This document shows positions 12,157 through 24,141 of a DNA stretch of 64,000 nt, in pieces. The stretch spans positions 2,418,001 through 2,482,000 of the forward strand of contig JAITYX010000059.1 in NCBI GenBank assembly GCA_021018815.1, in the 5' to 3' direction. The notes beneath the pieces are model-generated. The model did not search any database, was not told where the DNA came from, and worked only from the letters and a program-made list of their open reading frames with translations. The stretch's first letter is position 1. Each line of letters starts with the position of its first letter. Made by a program: the position numbers and the translations under genes. The DNA is from Talinum fruticosum (Eukaryota > Streptophyta > Magnoliopsida > Caryophyllales > Talinaceae).

Positions 12157-14615
12157 TCAAAATGAGCGCCTCTGTCTTGCTTCTGCTTGGGTCACTCGGA
12201 TAGACCTGCCGTTGAAGTCCTGCATCAAACGGACGAGGTTAAATTACAATAGGAATTCGCCAATACGGAAAATAGAGACAAAAAAACACGTAGATTGCAT
12301 TACAACAAGGTTCACTGTCGTAACTCATTAACTTGCAACAGATGCTTGAATATGGATTAATCATGTTAAGATCACTTACGAAGATCGTGAATAAAAGAAT
12401 GAATCAAAATAAAAGAAGGAAAGTTATTTAAAGTTAGCCATCAATACAAAGTGGTTATCCAAGCACTTAGGAATCAAATGGTGATGATTATCCATGACGT
12501 ATCAAGAAGTATCTACAGCTGCGCACAAGTTAGCATGAAAGATATATTCAGAGAGGCAAAACAAAGCGGACAATTGGTTACTGAAGCTGCGTCATTCACT
12601 TTCGTCTTCACAGTATGGGGACTATATTTTCGAGAAACTTGGGTTTTATATTTTTATTTCGTATTCTGATGTTGTTGGGCATCCTTTTCTTATTAAAGGC
12701 GCCTAACTTTCCTCAGTACCATTGTAAATAAAAAAATGTAAAATTCACCTCATAAATTGGATAAGAACTCGATAAGCATGGGACAAAATACTGTATGACA
12801 CAAATTATGTTTTACTAGAGAAAGCTTTGCCAGAGTACAAATGAATATAATTATAAAGCCAAAAAGACATTTGAAAATGAAATATATATTAAGGAACTTA
12901 CCAGACCATCCAAGGACTCAATTGCACTGTTAACCTCTTCAGCAGAACTGTAAGTCACAAACCCAAAGCCTCTTGATCGACCGCTGTCTCTGTCATATAT
13001 CACCTTTGCATCAAGTACCTCTCCTAGATCACTGAACAGATTCTTAAGGGCGGCATCATCGACTTTCCATGAAAGGTTACCAACATGAACTCTATGATTG
13101 TTGTCAAAACGTGGAGCACCTCTAGGAAGTCTAGGGGCTGAATCTTTAGGTGGTGGAGGGCCAGCATTTACCCTTAACTGCCTACCATCAAGCTCCTACC
13201 ATAATCATAAACCTTACTCAGTCAAGTAAAGGAATCAATAACCAGACAATTAAAAAAAAAAAATCATATGTAGAGATTATAAAATAGTCCCTAGACCCAG
13301 CCTAACTAAAGTCTTAATTCCAAAAAGAAATATTGTTAAAGATGGTCCTAAAACTTATCTCCATGAAACGAGCATTTTCTTTATTGGAACTCTTTTGTGA
13401 CTCAACCACTTTTTGTTCTATTTCATAATATTTTTAGGTGAGACAGCTTCACTCAAAGACAAACTCATCTTTACCAAATATCACCCCGCCCCTTCCCTTG
13501 GTCGGTTCCCCAAGTATCCCGAAAACAAAGCAGGAGGGGGTGCTCACGACAGACAATGTGAAATGATTACACGAATAACAATTATCTGACAACTTGCTAA
13601 CACACGAGCAATCTTTATAGCAAATCTATGTAAAGGCTTAAACTCACACTGGCTACAGTTAAAGGCAGCTCTAAGTTAAACAAGTAAAAGCATATACATC
13701 ATATGAGAAACTCAATTCTGAGCACACAATTCACATATTCAAGTGCCAATGATTACAGAAGTTTTACATAGCCATCGAATTTCTTAGCAGCAGCTTCTGC
13801 TTCCTCTGCCGAAGACATGGTCACAAATCCAAACCCTCTGCTTCTTCCAGTAAATTTGTCATATATAACCTGCAAAAACCAAGAATTAGATACATATTCC
13901 AAGCACTTACCCATTTCTACTGATTTCTGGAATCAAAACTTCATCCACTCAGAATTCATTCCGTTAGAGGTAACAAATTAATGGCAAAATTTACAACATA
14001 AACGTCACAATAATGCAGAAAATGCATCCTCAATTGCACAAAACGATGATTCAACTCAAGAAATCGCCTTAATTTGCATAATTCGACAGCAATTTTTGCC
14101 TTCATAACTAAATTTTATGCATTTACTATCAAATGAAACACAAAGCCCACATCATTCTCAATGTACCCACGAAGCAATAGCAAGAAATTGTCATGGGTCA
14201 TGAAAAACTCTTGAAATCCCAGAAAAAGATTGAAAATTCGAATTACGAAGAGGGTATTCATATACCTCAACCATTTCAACAGTTCCAGCCTTTCCGAACA
14301 GCCCAGCAAGCTCAGCGCTGTCAACGCTGAAGGGTAGGTTACCGACGAAGAGCTTAAGGTCAGGAGAGAACTGAGGCTCATCGCCCTCGTCGCTGAGCCC
14401 TTCCTCCTGACCAAACTCGGACGAAATGGCGACGTTCCGCACGAAACGGGAGGAGAGAGATTCGAAGCGTTTGGCTAGAGGGAAGGAGACGCAGCTGGGT
14501 TGGGTAGCTGTGGAGGTGGGGAGAGAGAACGAGGAGGTTGAAAGGGGGTTTGGGGTTTAGAGAGGGGTAGGGTTTTGGGGGTCAAGGAGGAGAGGAAGAA
14601 GGAAGTGGCGGCCAT
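12157..14615 (-). CDS. Chloroplast ribonucleoprotein (CP29-like), two RRMs
   Basis: This is a nuclear-encoded plastid RNA-binding protein; members of the cpRNP family stabilise and help edit chloroplast transcripts. Exons on the minus strand: 14615-14266, 13869-13768, 13195-12902, 12219-12157. RRM1 has RNP2 LFVGNLPF in exon 1 and RNP1 RGFGFVTM in exon 2. RRM2 has VHVGNLSW and RGFGFVTY in exon 3 and ends in exon 4 ([14 protein letters not shown], then stop). A Pro-rich linker joins them. The N terminus from ATG 14615 is Ser/Pro-rich, as expected for a transit peptide, but this frame stops at TAG near 14476. The RRM frame is open through the same stretch but has no ATG and a TAA upstream. The summed exons (809 nt) are one short of a multiple of three, so one base is missing around 14545-14560 (AAACCCCAAACCCCC on the minus strand). 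Restored length is about 269 aa. Confidence 0.92.
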
Positions 14616-14617
14616 TG

Positions 14618-14640
14618 CGAGAGAGAGAGAGAGATAAGGG
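14618..14640 (-). repeat. (CT)n tract just upstream of the cpRNP start
   Basis: On the minus strand a run of CTCTCTCTCTCTC ends within a few bases of the ATG, followed upstream by more CTCC-rich sequence. Such pyrimidine patches are typical of plant 5' leaders and core promoters. A regulatory role is inferred only from position. Confidence 0.5.
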
Positions 14641-15621
14641 TGGTGGAGGAGGAGGAAGAGCTGAGAGTGAGAGAGGGGCGATAAGGTTTTAAAGGGAAGG
14701 CAGCAATGGATATGGTGGAGGTGGTAGTAGAAGCGCAGTGGTGAGAGGATACTTATCGTCACACCTCCCCTACAAGTGGATATTTTGCTCGATATTTTTA
14801 CACTCATTGATTGAGGCCCAATTGAAACGACACCGTCTAGTCTTTGAACCTTTTTTTCTTTTTTCCTTTTTTAATGGAAATCTTTCAATCTATTTGAACG
14901 ATCAAAGTTTTTCTTATATTCACACCAAATATATATATATACTCCTACAGGCCCATGACTCAAATATGTGTGAAATGTGTCTGAATATGAAAACAATTTT
15001 TACTTGGACGAGTGCTGGTAGAGTTATAAAAATGAGAGGTATAGCTATTTTTATTTAAATTTATATAAATATATATAAAAGTGAGACTCACATTTAAAGT
15101 TATATGTAAATAAAATTATTCAAATAAATACTATAAAATGTAACATTTAGATGAAAAATTCATGACCGCACCGCTTTTCGAGGTCGGAAAAATTTAAATA
15201 TTTGTCGGGTGAAACCTTTTCAGCACTAATTTAAATCAAAAATTACCCAAATCCGAACTGAATGTCATAAATCCAAACATGACCTAACCCAAAACCAACT
15301 CAAATCGAACAGCTCATAAACCAAATCTAAACGTAAGCTTTGTATTATAGGAGGGTGGCAATGGACCGGATAGAGTTCGACCCTAGCCAATAATCACCGC
15401 ACCCCTCCATGGAAACCAATCCTTACCATATTGAATCCGATCGAAGTCCAACACCATGTAGCCTAAAGCACTGCCCAAAGCTAGCAATCAAGCAACTACT
15501 TTTAGCCTATCAGCCACAACTATTATTTTACTAAAAACGTGAAGATGATCATTATACCATCACCTTTAAAGGTACTCCAATATATTTACAACTTCATTAC
15601 ACCCAACAATTTTGGTTAAAC

Positions 15622-15659
<38 letters not shown>

Positions 15660-15960
15660 TACATGTAGGTAATAACAGACAGTACATTGATATGTCAACA
15701 GCACAGACCCTGGCTTGTTAAACTGTTTGTTGCTTCAAAGCTTTGTGTGAAAGACTCTGTACTTTGCTTCTCCACTACCTAATGGACCTAAGCTAAGCTA
15801 AGCTAAGAAGCTTCTGTTACAAACCCATCCGACTCTTATCACCTTCCACCAAATTTGTGTCCCCTAGCTATGCCTATGTGTACACATATTAAAGGCACCA
15901 GTTCAAATTTTCCATTCATATCCCATATAACATTTCTAAATTTGTTTCAGTTAACCAGCC
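14641..15960. other. Divergent promoter region of cpRNP and laccase
   Basis: The start codons of the minus-strand cpRNP and the plus-strand laccase lie about 1.35 kb apart, so this stretch probably contains both promoters. It holds (TA)n near 14930-14940, a (GA)n microsatellite at about 15625-15655 and four GCTAA repeats near 15790-15810. No gene is supported; the open frame at 14738-15058 has no domain. Confidence 0.5.
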
Positions 15961-18287
15961 ATGGCTACACAATGTGCTTTGTCCAAAGGCTTGCAACTTC
16001 TTGTGTGCTTGTTGGTGCTCTGCTCTTGCATAGCGAAGGCCGAGATTAAGAAGTATCACTTCCATGTGGGTAAACTGGTTTCCTATAGCATATGAATGTG
16101 TGAATGTTTCTTTTCTCAATTTAGAGAGATTTTTGGCAATGATTTTGTTAAAATTCATTTTCCCTCGAGTTTTTGTCAACCATGGTTGTGTTTACGTGGT
16201 TTTGGACGGTTGATTCCATAATAATTTCTAAGGAATTCCTTTTGCTTTACGTTATTTTGCATATTTGGGAAATGCAGATTGAGGTGAAGAATGTGAGTAG
16301 ATTATGCCATGCGAAACCAATCGTTACAGTGAATGGAAAATTTCCTGGTCCAACACTACACGTTCGTGAAGGGGATCGAGTTTTGGTCAATGTCACCAAC
16401 CATGCCAAATACAACATGTCCATACACTGGTATACATATGCATCTTGTCCGTCATATGATATTACATATGATGTTACTTATCTTAAGACGAGCTGATTAA
16501 CACCGACTTTGTTATGCAACTAAATGATATGCGTAGGCATGGTCTTAAACAATTTCGCAATGGTTGGGCGGATGGACCAGCTTACATTACACAATGTCCT
16601 ATCAAGACAGGGCATAGCTACACCTATGATTTCAACGTTACTAGGCAACGGGGACTCTGTGGTGGCATGCTCACATCTTCTGGCTAAGGGCAACGGTTCA
16701 TGGTGCCATTGTCATCCTGCCTAAGCATGGAATCCCATACCCTTTTCCCAAACCTCACCAGGAGACTCCCATTGTTCTAGGTTAGTGATTTAGCTATCAA
16801 TGAAATGATGGAACTAATTCATATTTTTCCCCTCTTATTGAGCTTAATTCTTGATGTGAAATATCAATTTTGTTTTTGAGTTTTGTAGGTGAATGGTGGC
16901 ATGCTGATGTTGAGACGATTGTTAATCAGGCAAACAAGTTGGGGCTTCCTCCTCCGGCATCAGATGCCCACGTTATCAATGGGAAACCGGGACCTCTCTT
17001 CCCTTGTTCTGAGAAACGTAATTATCTTATATATATGCTATTACTGCTTATTGTTATCTGCGTTATCCTATATATATTTCATCTGTTTGCACAGATACAT
17101 TTGCAATGGAGGTTGAGTCCGGGAAAACATACCTCTTGAGAATTGTCAATGCTGCCCTCAACGATGAGCTCTTCTTTGCCATAGCAGGACACAACATGAC
17201 TGTAGTAGAAATTGATGCAGTCTACACAAAACCATTCTCAACTCGAGCCATCCTCATTGCACCGGGTCAAACCACAAATGTCTTAGTCAAGGCCGACCAA
17301 CCTCAAGGGCGTTACTTCATGGCAGCTCGACCCTTCATGGATGCCCCAGTCCCAGTGGACAACAAAACCGCCGCAGCTATTCTCCAATACAAAGATGTTC
17401 CAAACACGGTCTTGCCTACATTACCCCATTTGCCTGCCCCGAATGACACCAAGTTTGCCTTAGAATATGACAACAAACTTAAAAGCCTAAACACACATCA
17501 GTACCCTGCAAAGGTCCCCCTCAAAGTGGACCGTCATCTATTCTACACTATTGGTTTGGGAGTTAACCCCTGCCCTTCTTGCCAAAATGGAACCCAACTA
17601 ACCGCCTCTTTGAACAACATCACTTTTGTCATGCCAAAGGTTGCCCTTTTGCAAGCTCATTATTTCAAGATCCCTGGAGTTTTCAGGACTGATTTTCCCG
17701 ACCGCCCACCCAAACCTTTCAATTACACGGGTGCACCACTCACAGCGAACCTCGGCACCTCCCTAGGCACCAGGCTAAGCAAGTTGCCTTTCAATACTAC
17801 GGTTGAGTTGGTCATACAGGACACAAATCTTCTCACCGTTGAATCTCATCCTTTTCATCTTCATGGGTATAATTTCTTTGTTGTTGGGAGTGGGGTTGGG
17901 AACTTTGATCCTAAGAAAGACCCCGCCAAGTTTAACTTGATAGACCCACCTGAGAGGAATACTGTTGGAGTTCCTACTGGAGGTTGGACTGCTATCAGGT
18001 TCAGAGCTGATAATCCAGGTAAACTACGAGTAATGTACATATAATATGAAATTTGCAGTAACATTTTTCAGCCAATATTGGCCAGGGAAATTTTGGGTTG
18101 GGGGTGTACTCTAAACCAAGAAGAGTAGGTGTAATTTGATATGATATTTGAATGCAGGTGTATGGTTCATGCACTGTCATCTGGAGGTACACACAATGTG
18201 GGGTTTGAAGATGGCATTTGTAGTAGAAAATGGGAAATCACCAGAGGAATCTGTTCTCCCCCTCCTAAGGACCTCCCACCTTGTTAA
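15961..18287 (+). CDS. Laccase (multicopper oxidase)
   Basis: This is a secreted blue copper oxidase of the plant laccase family, which oxidises phenolics such as monolignols in the cell wall. Exons: 15961-16065, 16278-16429, 16537-16780, 16889-17017, 17095-18018, 18158-18287. Residues 1-28 form a hydrophobic signal peptide. The four copper motifs are HWHG (about 85-88), WWHAHIFW (129-135), HPFHLHG (462-468) and HCHLEVH (524-530). The residue in the axial T1 position is Leu 535. Several N-glycosylation sequons are present. There are two frame breaks, each one missing base: in exon 3 at CGGGGACTC near 16650, just before the WWHAH copper motif, and in exon 6 at CTCCCCCTCC near 18257. The second replaces the usual DLPPC end with a read-through tail stopping at 18303. 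Restored length is about 561 aa, normal for the family. Confidence 0.95.
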
Positions 18288-18303
18288 TGAGGCTGCATCC
18301 TGA

Positions 18304-18809
18304 AAGAGTGATCGGCTCTTAGCAAGCTTCATTTCGTTTGCTCTCCGACGCTCTTCTCGCCCTTTTAATTTAATTGTTCTTTGATTTGTATAACACATCC
18401 TGCTAGAAAAATGCAGGCAATTCTTTGGGTATGAGATGTAAGGGTAAAAGAATTTTTCCACCAAATGATAATGCAAACTTGCAAAATAATTGATTTTATG
18501 CTCTCTTTTCAACCTATCAATTTCAAATGGCACTGGAGAGTTATTTGACTGTGTTCTTCTATTCTATTCCACCAATTAAGGGAAACAGAATAACTATCTC
18601 TTATTCTACATCTCGATGGTCACATAAAACAATGGGGAAAAGAAAGCGTGAATGAGTAAATCAGTCAAAAGATGTTTACAATACAATCATCCTTCTAGAT
18701 AGAAATTGTCAATTGTCATGACTATCTAAATTGTGCAGCGGAATAATCTGAGCTAATTCAAAACTAGACATGAACCGTGGGGGAGAAAGAAAAGCAAAAG
18801 TACTGCTTT
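18304..18809. other. Convergent 3' region of laccase and NPH3-like gene
   Basis: This stretch of about 500 bp separates two tail-to-tail genes and presumably holds both 3'UTRs. The open frame at 18177-18533 (-) is antisense to the laccase end and has no domain. I see no other feature. Confidence 0.55.
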
Positions 18810-21778
18810 TTAGCTTTCATTACTACTTTCTAGTTCAACAACTTTAGTGTTTATCTCATCTTGCACTTTGACCAAAGATGGCTCTTGAGATTTCTGATCA
18901 CCAGATTTTGCTTCAATGGATTTCTGATTACCAGATTTCGCTTCAATGGTTTTACTAGGCCGAGCTTTTGGCCGAGCAAACATTCGGGAAAATATGCTCC
19001 ACCTTCTCTTGCTCCTAGCTAGCTTCTGTATCTCCTGTCTCATGGTGAGGCATTCCTTCTCAAGCTCAGAAACACGGTCTCTGACATCACCGACAATCAC
19101 CAAAGCATTATTCCCTTCCCCAATGTCATCTTGGTTCCTATTTTGTGAGCTGTCAAGATTGTCAGAAACAAAAAACCATCCAGAAATTTGAGTTCGAAGC
19201 CTCAATTGTTCAAAGAAAAGGACTTGAACAACCACACGGAGCGGTAATCTTTCATTCTGAGCTGCATGAGTGCTGGCTTCTAGTGACAGCTTCTGGCAAT
19301 TCATCAGTCTGCAAATTTGCTCTCTTTCTGCCTCTGTTAGCCATGGATGTGCCTGCAAATTGCAGATCAGTTTCTTAAGTCAAAGTGTCAACGATGTCGT
19401 AAATTAATTACCTTTTGCTTTGAAAAATCAAGTAAATTAATTACTTACATTTATAGTTAACAACCAAAATAATTTCCGGTTATAATTAACATTGACATGT
19501 TTAGTTTCTCAACTGATAGCCAATGGATTGACCTTGGAAAACAAGTCATTCAGATCGGTTTAGGTGCAAATTGGATTAGAACAAGTTGATGCAAATTTGG
19601 ATTGAACTGGGTTTTACATCAGGCCATTTTGGGTTGAGTTATATTCAATTGATGTGCAGTCAATTTATCCAATATGCAAGTGCAAAGAAAATCTAGGATC
19701 ATTTTTACCAGCTGAATAGGACAGAATAGAATTGGATACTTATGACAAAAAGATTTAAGAAAATTCCCCATCAATGAGTGTAATCTTGATGTATAATCTA
19801 CTTTTATCAGGACCAGTATGAAAAATGAGAAGAAAAACAAGAAAAAGAAATACCTTGAGATAGATGTCAACAGCATGGTAGAATCCATCATATCGAGGCC
19901 TGGCATAATCAGGGATTGCAGCAGCCAAAGCCTGAAATTTTGGGGGCTTCACATTTACATCAGGAGCTATCTCAGCCAAATACGAGTCCACAAGCTCAGC
20001 CACCATTGTCATTGAAGCAATGGACTGAGCCCCATTTAACAACTGCCCACCATCTTCAATTGCAGTAGGAGATGACGATCCTGATATACCTTGCTGCATT
20101 TGAGTGAAATGATCAACCATTCTCTGAACACAATCTACATCATATAATGTCTCACTCAAAGTACCGATGTTAGGAATTAAAATGTCTACTAATGAGGCTT
20201 GTTCTAACTGTGCCCCCACTCTTTTCTCTATGTTCTCTATGCAAGCCGGGCTAGCATGCAAGTTCATAGCTGTTTTCAATAGTCTAAGCAAAAACTTAGT
20301 CTGTGTGACCCCCTTTTGAGTAGGCAGTAGATTCACAATCTCTTCTAGAAGGTTCTTCTGATCATCTTCAGAAGGGGTTGGGTCATCTTGATTGGAATTG
20401 GCATCATTTTGAGCTTGAGGGCTCGGCATTTTAGTCAGCATTGGAATGTTCTTTCGAGCATAAAACATGATCGAGCCAGAAATTTTTCGGGTTTCAACCC
20501 TCTCAATTCAACCCCTTTGATCAGCCTCTTATATAGAGGCAAACTTAGAGAAGATGCATCCTCAAACCACCAATCATCTGAAGTCATCTCTGATTTATTC
20601 CCAGTAGAAATCCCATTCCACAGGGGCTTTTCTTTAGGGTTCTTGATGCTTTGGCTAGAAACAGGCCAACCAAACAAGCTGGGGTCAGAACAAGCTTTGA
20701 TTGCCAAGGAATTTATACACCTTGAAACAACATGAACTTCCTCCGCTTGGGTTAGAACTTCCTCACATGACTCAAGAGCCTTCATTGACTCTGGCCAACT
20801 ACTAAAGACTTCGGTAAGAAAAGCCTCTGTTTGTGCAATGAGATTTCCTTCCCCATAATCTTCTGTCATTTGCAAGTACTCCACTGCACATCTGAGGGAC
20901 ACTACATCGGAAGAAGTGAGCTCGAGTTTCATCCCATAGCAAAACTTCGCGACAAGCTCAAAGGCATTGGATCCACCTGGTATGTCATCTAGTTTAACAA
21001 CACAGTTTGATCCATCTTCGCTTGTCAACTCTCCTATCCGCTTTTCTAGCATCCCGCTTCTTGAGATCAGTGGAAACTGGGAGATTTGAAGAACAAAAAT
21101 AGTTATTAGAAAAAAATCAGCAAGAAATTTTTCATGATTGATACATAAAGAGCAATGAAAAAGATTTTTCAGGAAAATGATGCTAATGTCCCCCAAGTCC
21201 TCCCTATACAATCATAATCATATATGAAGAAGAAAAATCAACTTCCATCTCTCTAATCTTCAACTAAAAATCAATTTTCCCCTTATTTTACTGTCAAAAT
21301 TGAGAATCAGAAAAACTACAGGAGTGAGAAATTTTACCTTGTGCAGCTGAAATGAGACTTCGCCAATTTGTATGGTAACATCGCTTGCAAGACCAGAAGA
21401 ACAAACCCTGAAATTAAATAAAGGGTTAGACTTGGGTAAATTATAATTCATTTATTTTAAACAATGTAGTTGATCACGATACTATACATCATGAATTCAT
21501 CATTAACAGGAAAATAAGTATATCAAATGCATAAATGTTGTAATAATAATGTAACTTTCACGTGGAATTAACAAAAAGAATTGTTTAATGAGTCAATAAA
21601 ACATCTATAATCGCATTCAAGCTCCGAATTCAGAACAGAATGATTTTTTTTTCGATAATTAGTTGATCAAAAGATCAGTATGAACATAACGGAATGAGAA
21701 GTACAGCTACTAAGATTACCAGGTTTGGCCTTCGAGGCGCAATGCATCGGATTTAGAGCCAAGTCTCATGCAAGCCAT
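18810..21778 (-). CDS. NPH3/RPT2-like BTB/POZ protein
   Basis: This is a probable substrate adaptor for a CUL3 E3 ligase; relatives NPH3 and RPT2 act with phototropins at the plasma membrane. Exons on the minus strand: 21778-21720, 21407-21338, 21076-19854, 19352-18810. The BTB fold spans about residues 25-125 ([16 protein letters not shown], then [10 protein letters not shown]). The NPH3 domain starts near 205 ([20 protein letters not shown]) and includes the signature [20 protein letters not shown] and the [18 protein letters not shown] block. A coiled-coil-prone segment ([20 protein letters not shown]) follows, then a Lys/Ser-rich tail with a 10-residue tandem repeat. Exon 3 is one base short: at GAAAAATTTCTGG (minus strand, near 20485) an A5 run should be A6 to restore [15 protein letters not shown]. 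Restored length is about 631 aa. The start is the first ATG of exon 1 (MACMRLGSK). Confidence 0.94.
18889..18948 (-). repeat. 30-bp in-frame tandem duplication in the NPH3-like tail
   Basis: Two 30-bp copies (18889-18918 and 18919-18948) differ at a few positions and encode tandem [14 protein letters not shown] decapeptides (IEAKSGNQK then IEAKSGDQK). The copies are in frame and keep the reading frame open. Confidence 0.8.
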
Positions 21779-22700
21779 GTAATATGAGAGATTATCGAAT
21801 ACACTTCACACATGAAGAGAAGAAGAAGATGATGATGATGAGGAGGAGGAGGAGCCAAAAACAGAAAGAAGATCAATCAAATGAGAAAATGGGATTTTCT
21901 TTTTTTTTCTTCTTTTTTTCTTCTCTATGGAGTTCCTTGAAGAGAGAGAAAAGAGTAAGTTGCGAGTCTAAAGGGGAGAAATCGGTTCAAAAGGATGACT
22001 GATCTATGAAACCTTAACCTTAGGAGCTCCTAAAACTGTCTTGTCTATGACTTTCTCCCTTTAATCCCTCCTCCAAAAAAACAAAAAAAAAAAAAGAAAT
22101 AAAGGAGACTTAAATGTCACCAGAAGAAAACAACCTAAAATTTAATGTATTCTCAATCTAAATATTTCTCTCTCCATTTCAAAATATATATTATTTTAAC
22201 TAATATTATTCGTTTTATAATATATATTATTTTATAATTTCAATAATATATATATATATATATATAGAATGGAAGGGAAATTAAATGGTTGGATGACATA
22301 CTATAAAAGTGGAAATATTCATGAAGGGTGATGTGGTATGCAATCGCACAAGTTTGGGGACTTCAAATTATATCTCCGGGAACATCTGAGAGTTATATAT
22401 TTGAGATGTGGATGGGTATGAAGATTAATGGCAAGTTTATAAGGAAGGTGTGGACCTTTGGTTTTTTTTAATTTTTTTTTATATATGTTGAGTGTAGTCT
22501 TTTTAGAGAGTTAGGAATGGATATGGTTTTTAGGGTTGACCATCTCAACTGGAGCAAGTTGTATTTCTTGTTAAACTAAGGGTAGGGTGTTGAATTTATT
22601 TATGAAAAGATAACTTTCTATATAATCCAACCGAGGTTGTGTGTTGTTTTGATAGTTTTTTCGCTTTTTGTCAACTTCTTACTAAGGTTTTATACCAAAC
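21779..22700. other. NPH3-like gene upstream region and AT-rich spacer
   Basis: This is the 5' side of the minus-strand NPH3-like gene. It has an (AGG/ATG)n purine tract near 21815-21855, a T-rich tract at 21898-21920, an A-rich tract near 22077-22100 and (TA)n near 22245-22265. A fragment near 22165-22215 (CTCTCTCCATTTCAAAATA) resembles the end of a Stowaway-type MITE, but no partner end is clear. No gene is supported. Confidence 0.45.
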
Positions 22701-22739
22701 TATTTTAATAATAAAAAAGTGAAAACATTCATCTCAATT

Positions 22740-22908
22740 TTTGTCACTGATTGCGATGAAAAAGAATTTCATCACTAATTTTATCTATGAAGGTGGGTTT
22801 AGCGACGAACTATTTTTCATCGCTATTTCATCGCTAAATGTTTCTGCGACGAAATAGTCATATGTAGCGACGAATTATTTTCATTGCAACTTGAAGTTTC
22901 TTGTAGTG
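22740..22908 (-). mobile_element. Orphan CACTA (En/Spm) transposon terminus
   Basis: On the minus strand the segment begins CACTACAAGAAACTTCAAG, the canonical CACTA-superfamily end. Repeated subterminal motifs follow (TTCGTCGC, TTTCGTCGCAG, TTCGTCGCTAAA in both orientations), as expected for transposase-binding subterminal repeats. I found no matching CACTA end within the window, so this is a solo or truncated end. How far the body extends to the left of 22740 is unknown. Confidence 0.75.
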
Positions 22909-23399
22909 AAATAATAAAAGGGAGAGGGACAAACAACATATCTAAATAATTGGGTTCGTAATATAATGACCAAAATATGCTAATCAATTTACAATGCAAT
23001 TGGCTTCTTTAAAATTTGTATGATCCTAAAACAAGTAAATTTGCTAATAATGAGGAGGAGGATGTCTTTGATAATGAAATCAACTTGCCACGGTGGCTTG
23101 AGTTTCACTCCTATAATAATTTTGTTATAGCCTTCGTTGTATGACTACTTTAGATACTTATTGTAGCCCAATTCTCAGGGCTCTAACTTTAGCAACCAAT
23201 ATAGGAATGGAACTACCAATATAGGAATGGAACTAAGGTTGAAAATTCCTATTTGTGTCCATTTTCATTTTCATCTTGTATAATGAATCATATAGTCGCA
23301 TTATTATTATTGAGTGATCTATCAAAATTAAGTTTGACATATCCTTTTCGAAAGCTTATCTCATCTAACTAGAAGGATTTGCTTTTCACAAACTTGGTA

Positions 23400-23870
23400 A
23401 GATTACCGTAGAGTTCCGTTGGAGAGCATCTTAACCTTACTTTCCACACTGCAAACGATCTTTTAACTCTAATCATGAATCTGATAATGTTAAAGGTTTC
23501 AGTCTTGAAAATGAATGGATTTCTCTCATTCCAAATACTCCACATCAGAAAATTGAATTTTTGAGGTTGATCTGATAGAAGATTGGAGTATGATAGAATT
23601 GTAGGATGCTTTTTTTCATCAAATTAAATGGTTTGGTTCCCTCTGATGTTGATCCACCCGTTGACTTGCTCCAATAGTCTAAACTTGTTGTGTTCGAGGG
23701 CAACGAATTTCTTCCTTGTTTTGACAAAGTTTACAAAGATGATCAATATCAAGCCCTCTCTTGGTAAGGATCTCTCTTAAAGGAATCCCATCAAGGTATA
23801 ATTTCCGTAATGTGATGTAGAGACATAAAAAAGCATGCACTTGTTGTTTAAATTGAGTTTATAACTGAGG
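23400..23870 (-). pseudogene. Degraded non-LTR reverse-transcriptase C-terminal (zf-RVT) remnant
   Basis: Conceptual minus-strand translation shows two diagnostic blocks in different frames. One is a zf-RVT-like GIPLREILTKRGLDIDHLC followed by KLCQNKEE, at about 23720-23830. The other is WSIWNERNPFIFK at about 23510-23550, the WxIWxxRNxxIF motif that ends many LINE ORF2 proteins. Stops and frame changes separate them, so this is a decayed fragment of a plant L1-type element. No RT catalytic domain was found nearby. Confidence 0.65.
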
Positions 23871-24105
23871 CCCCTAAAAATTTAATCAATTAATTAATTA
23901 AAGTACCTTATTCATGTTACACTATTATTGAAGCTATTACATCCTTTAAAAAATTTAAAACTAATTTAGAGCTTGTTTGGCCTAATTTTTATTAAATAAT
24001 TTTTGTTTTTAAAAAGTATATTTTTCAAAACTATTTAAAAAATTATTAGATGTTTGGCCTAATTTTTATTAAATATTTTTGGAAGAGAGCATACGAGAAT
24101 CATAT

Positions 24106-24137
<32 letters not shown>

Positions 24138-24141
<4 letters not shown>

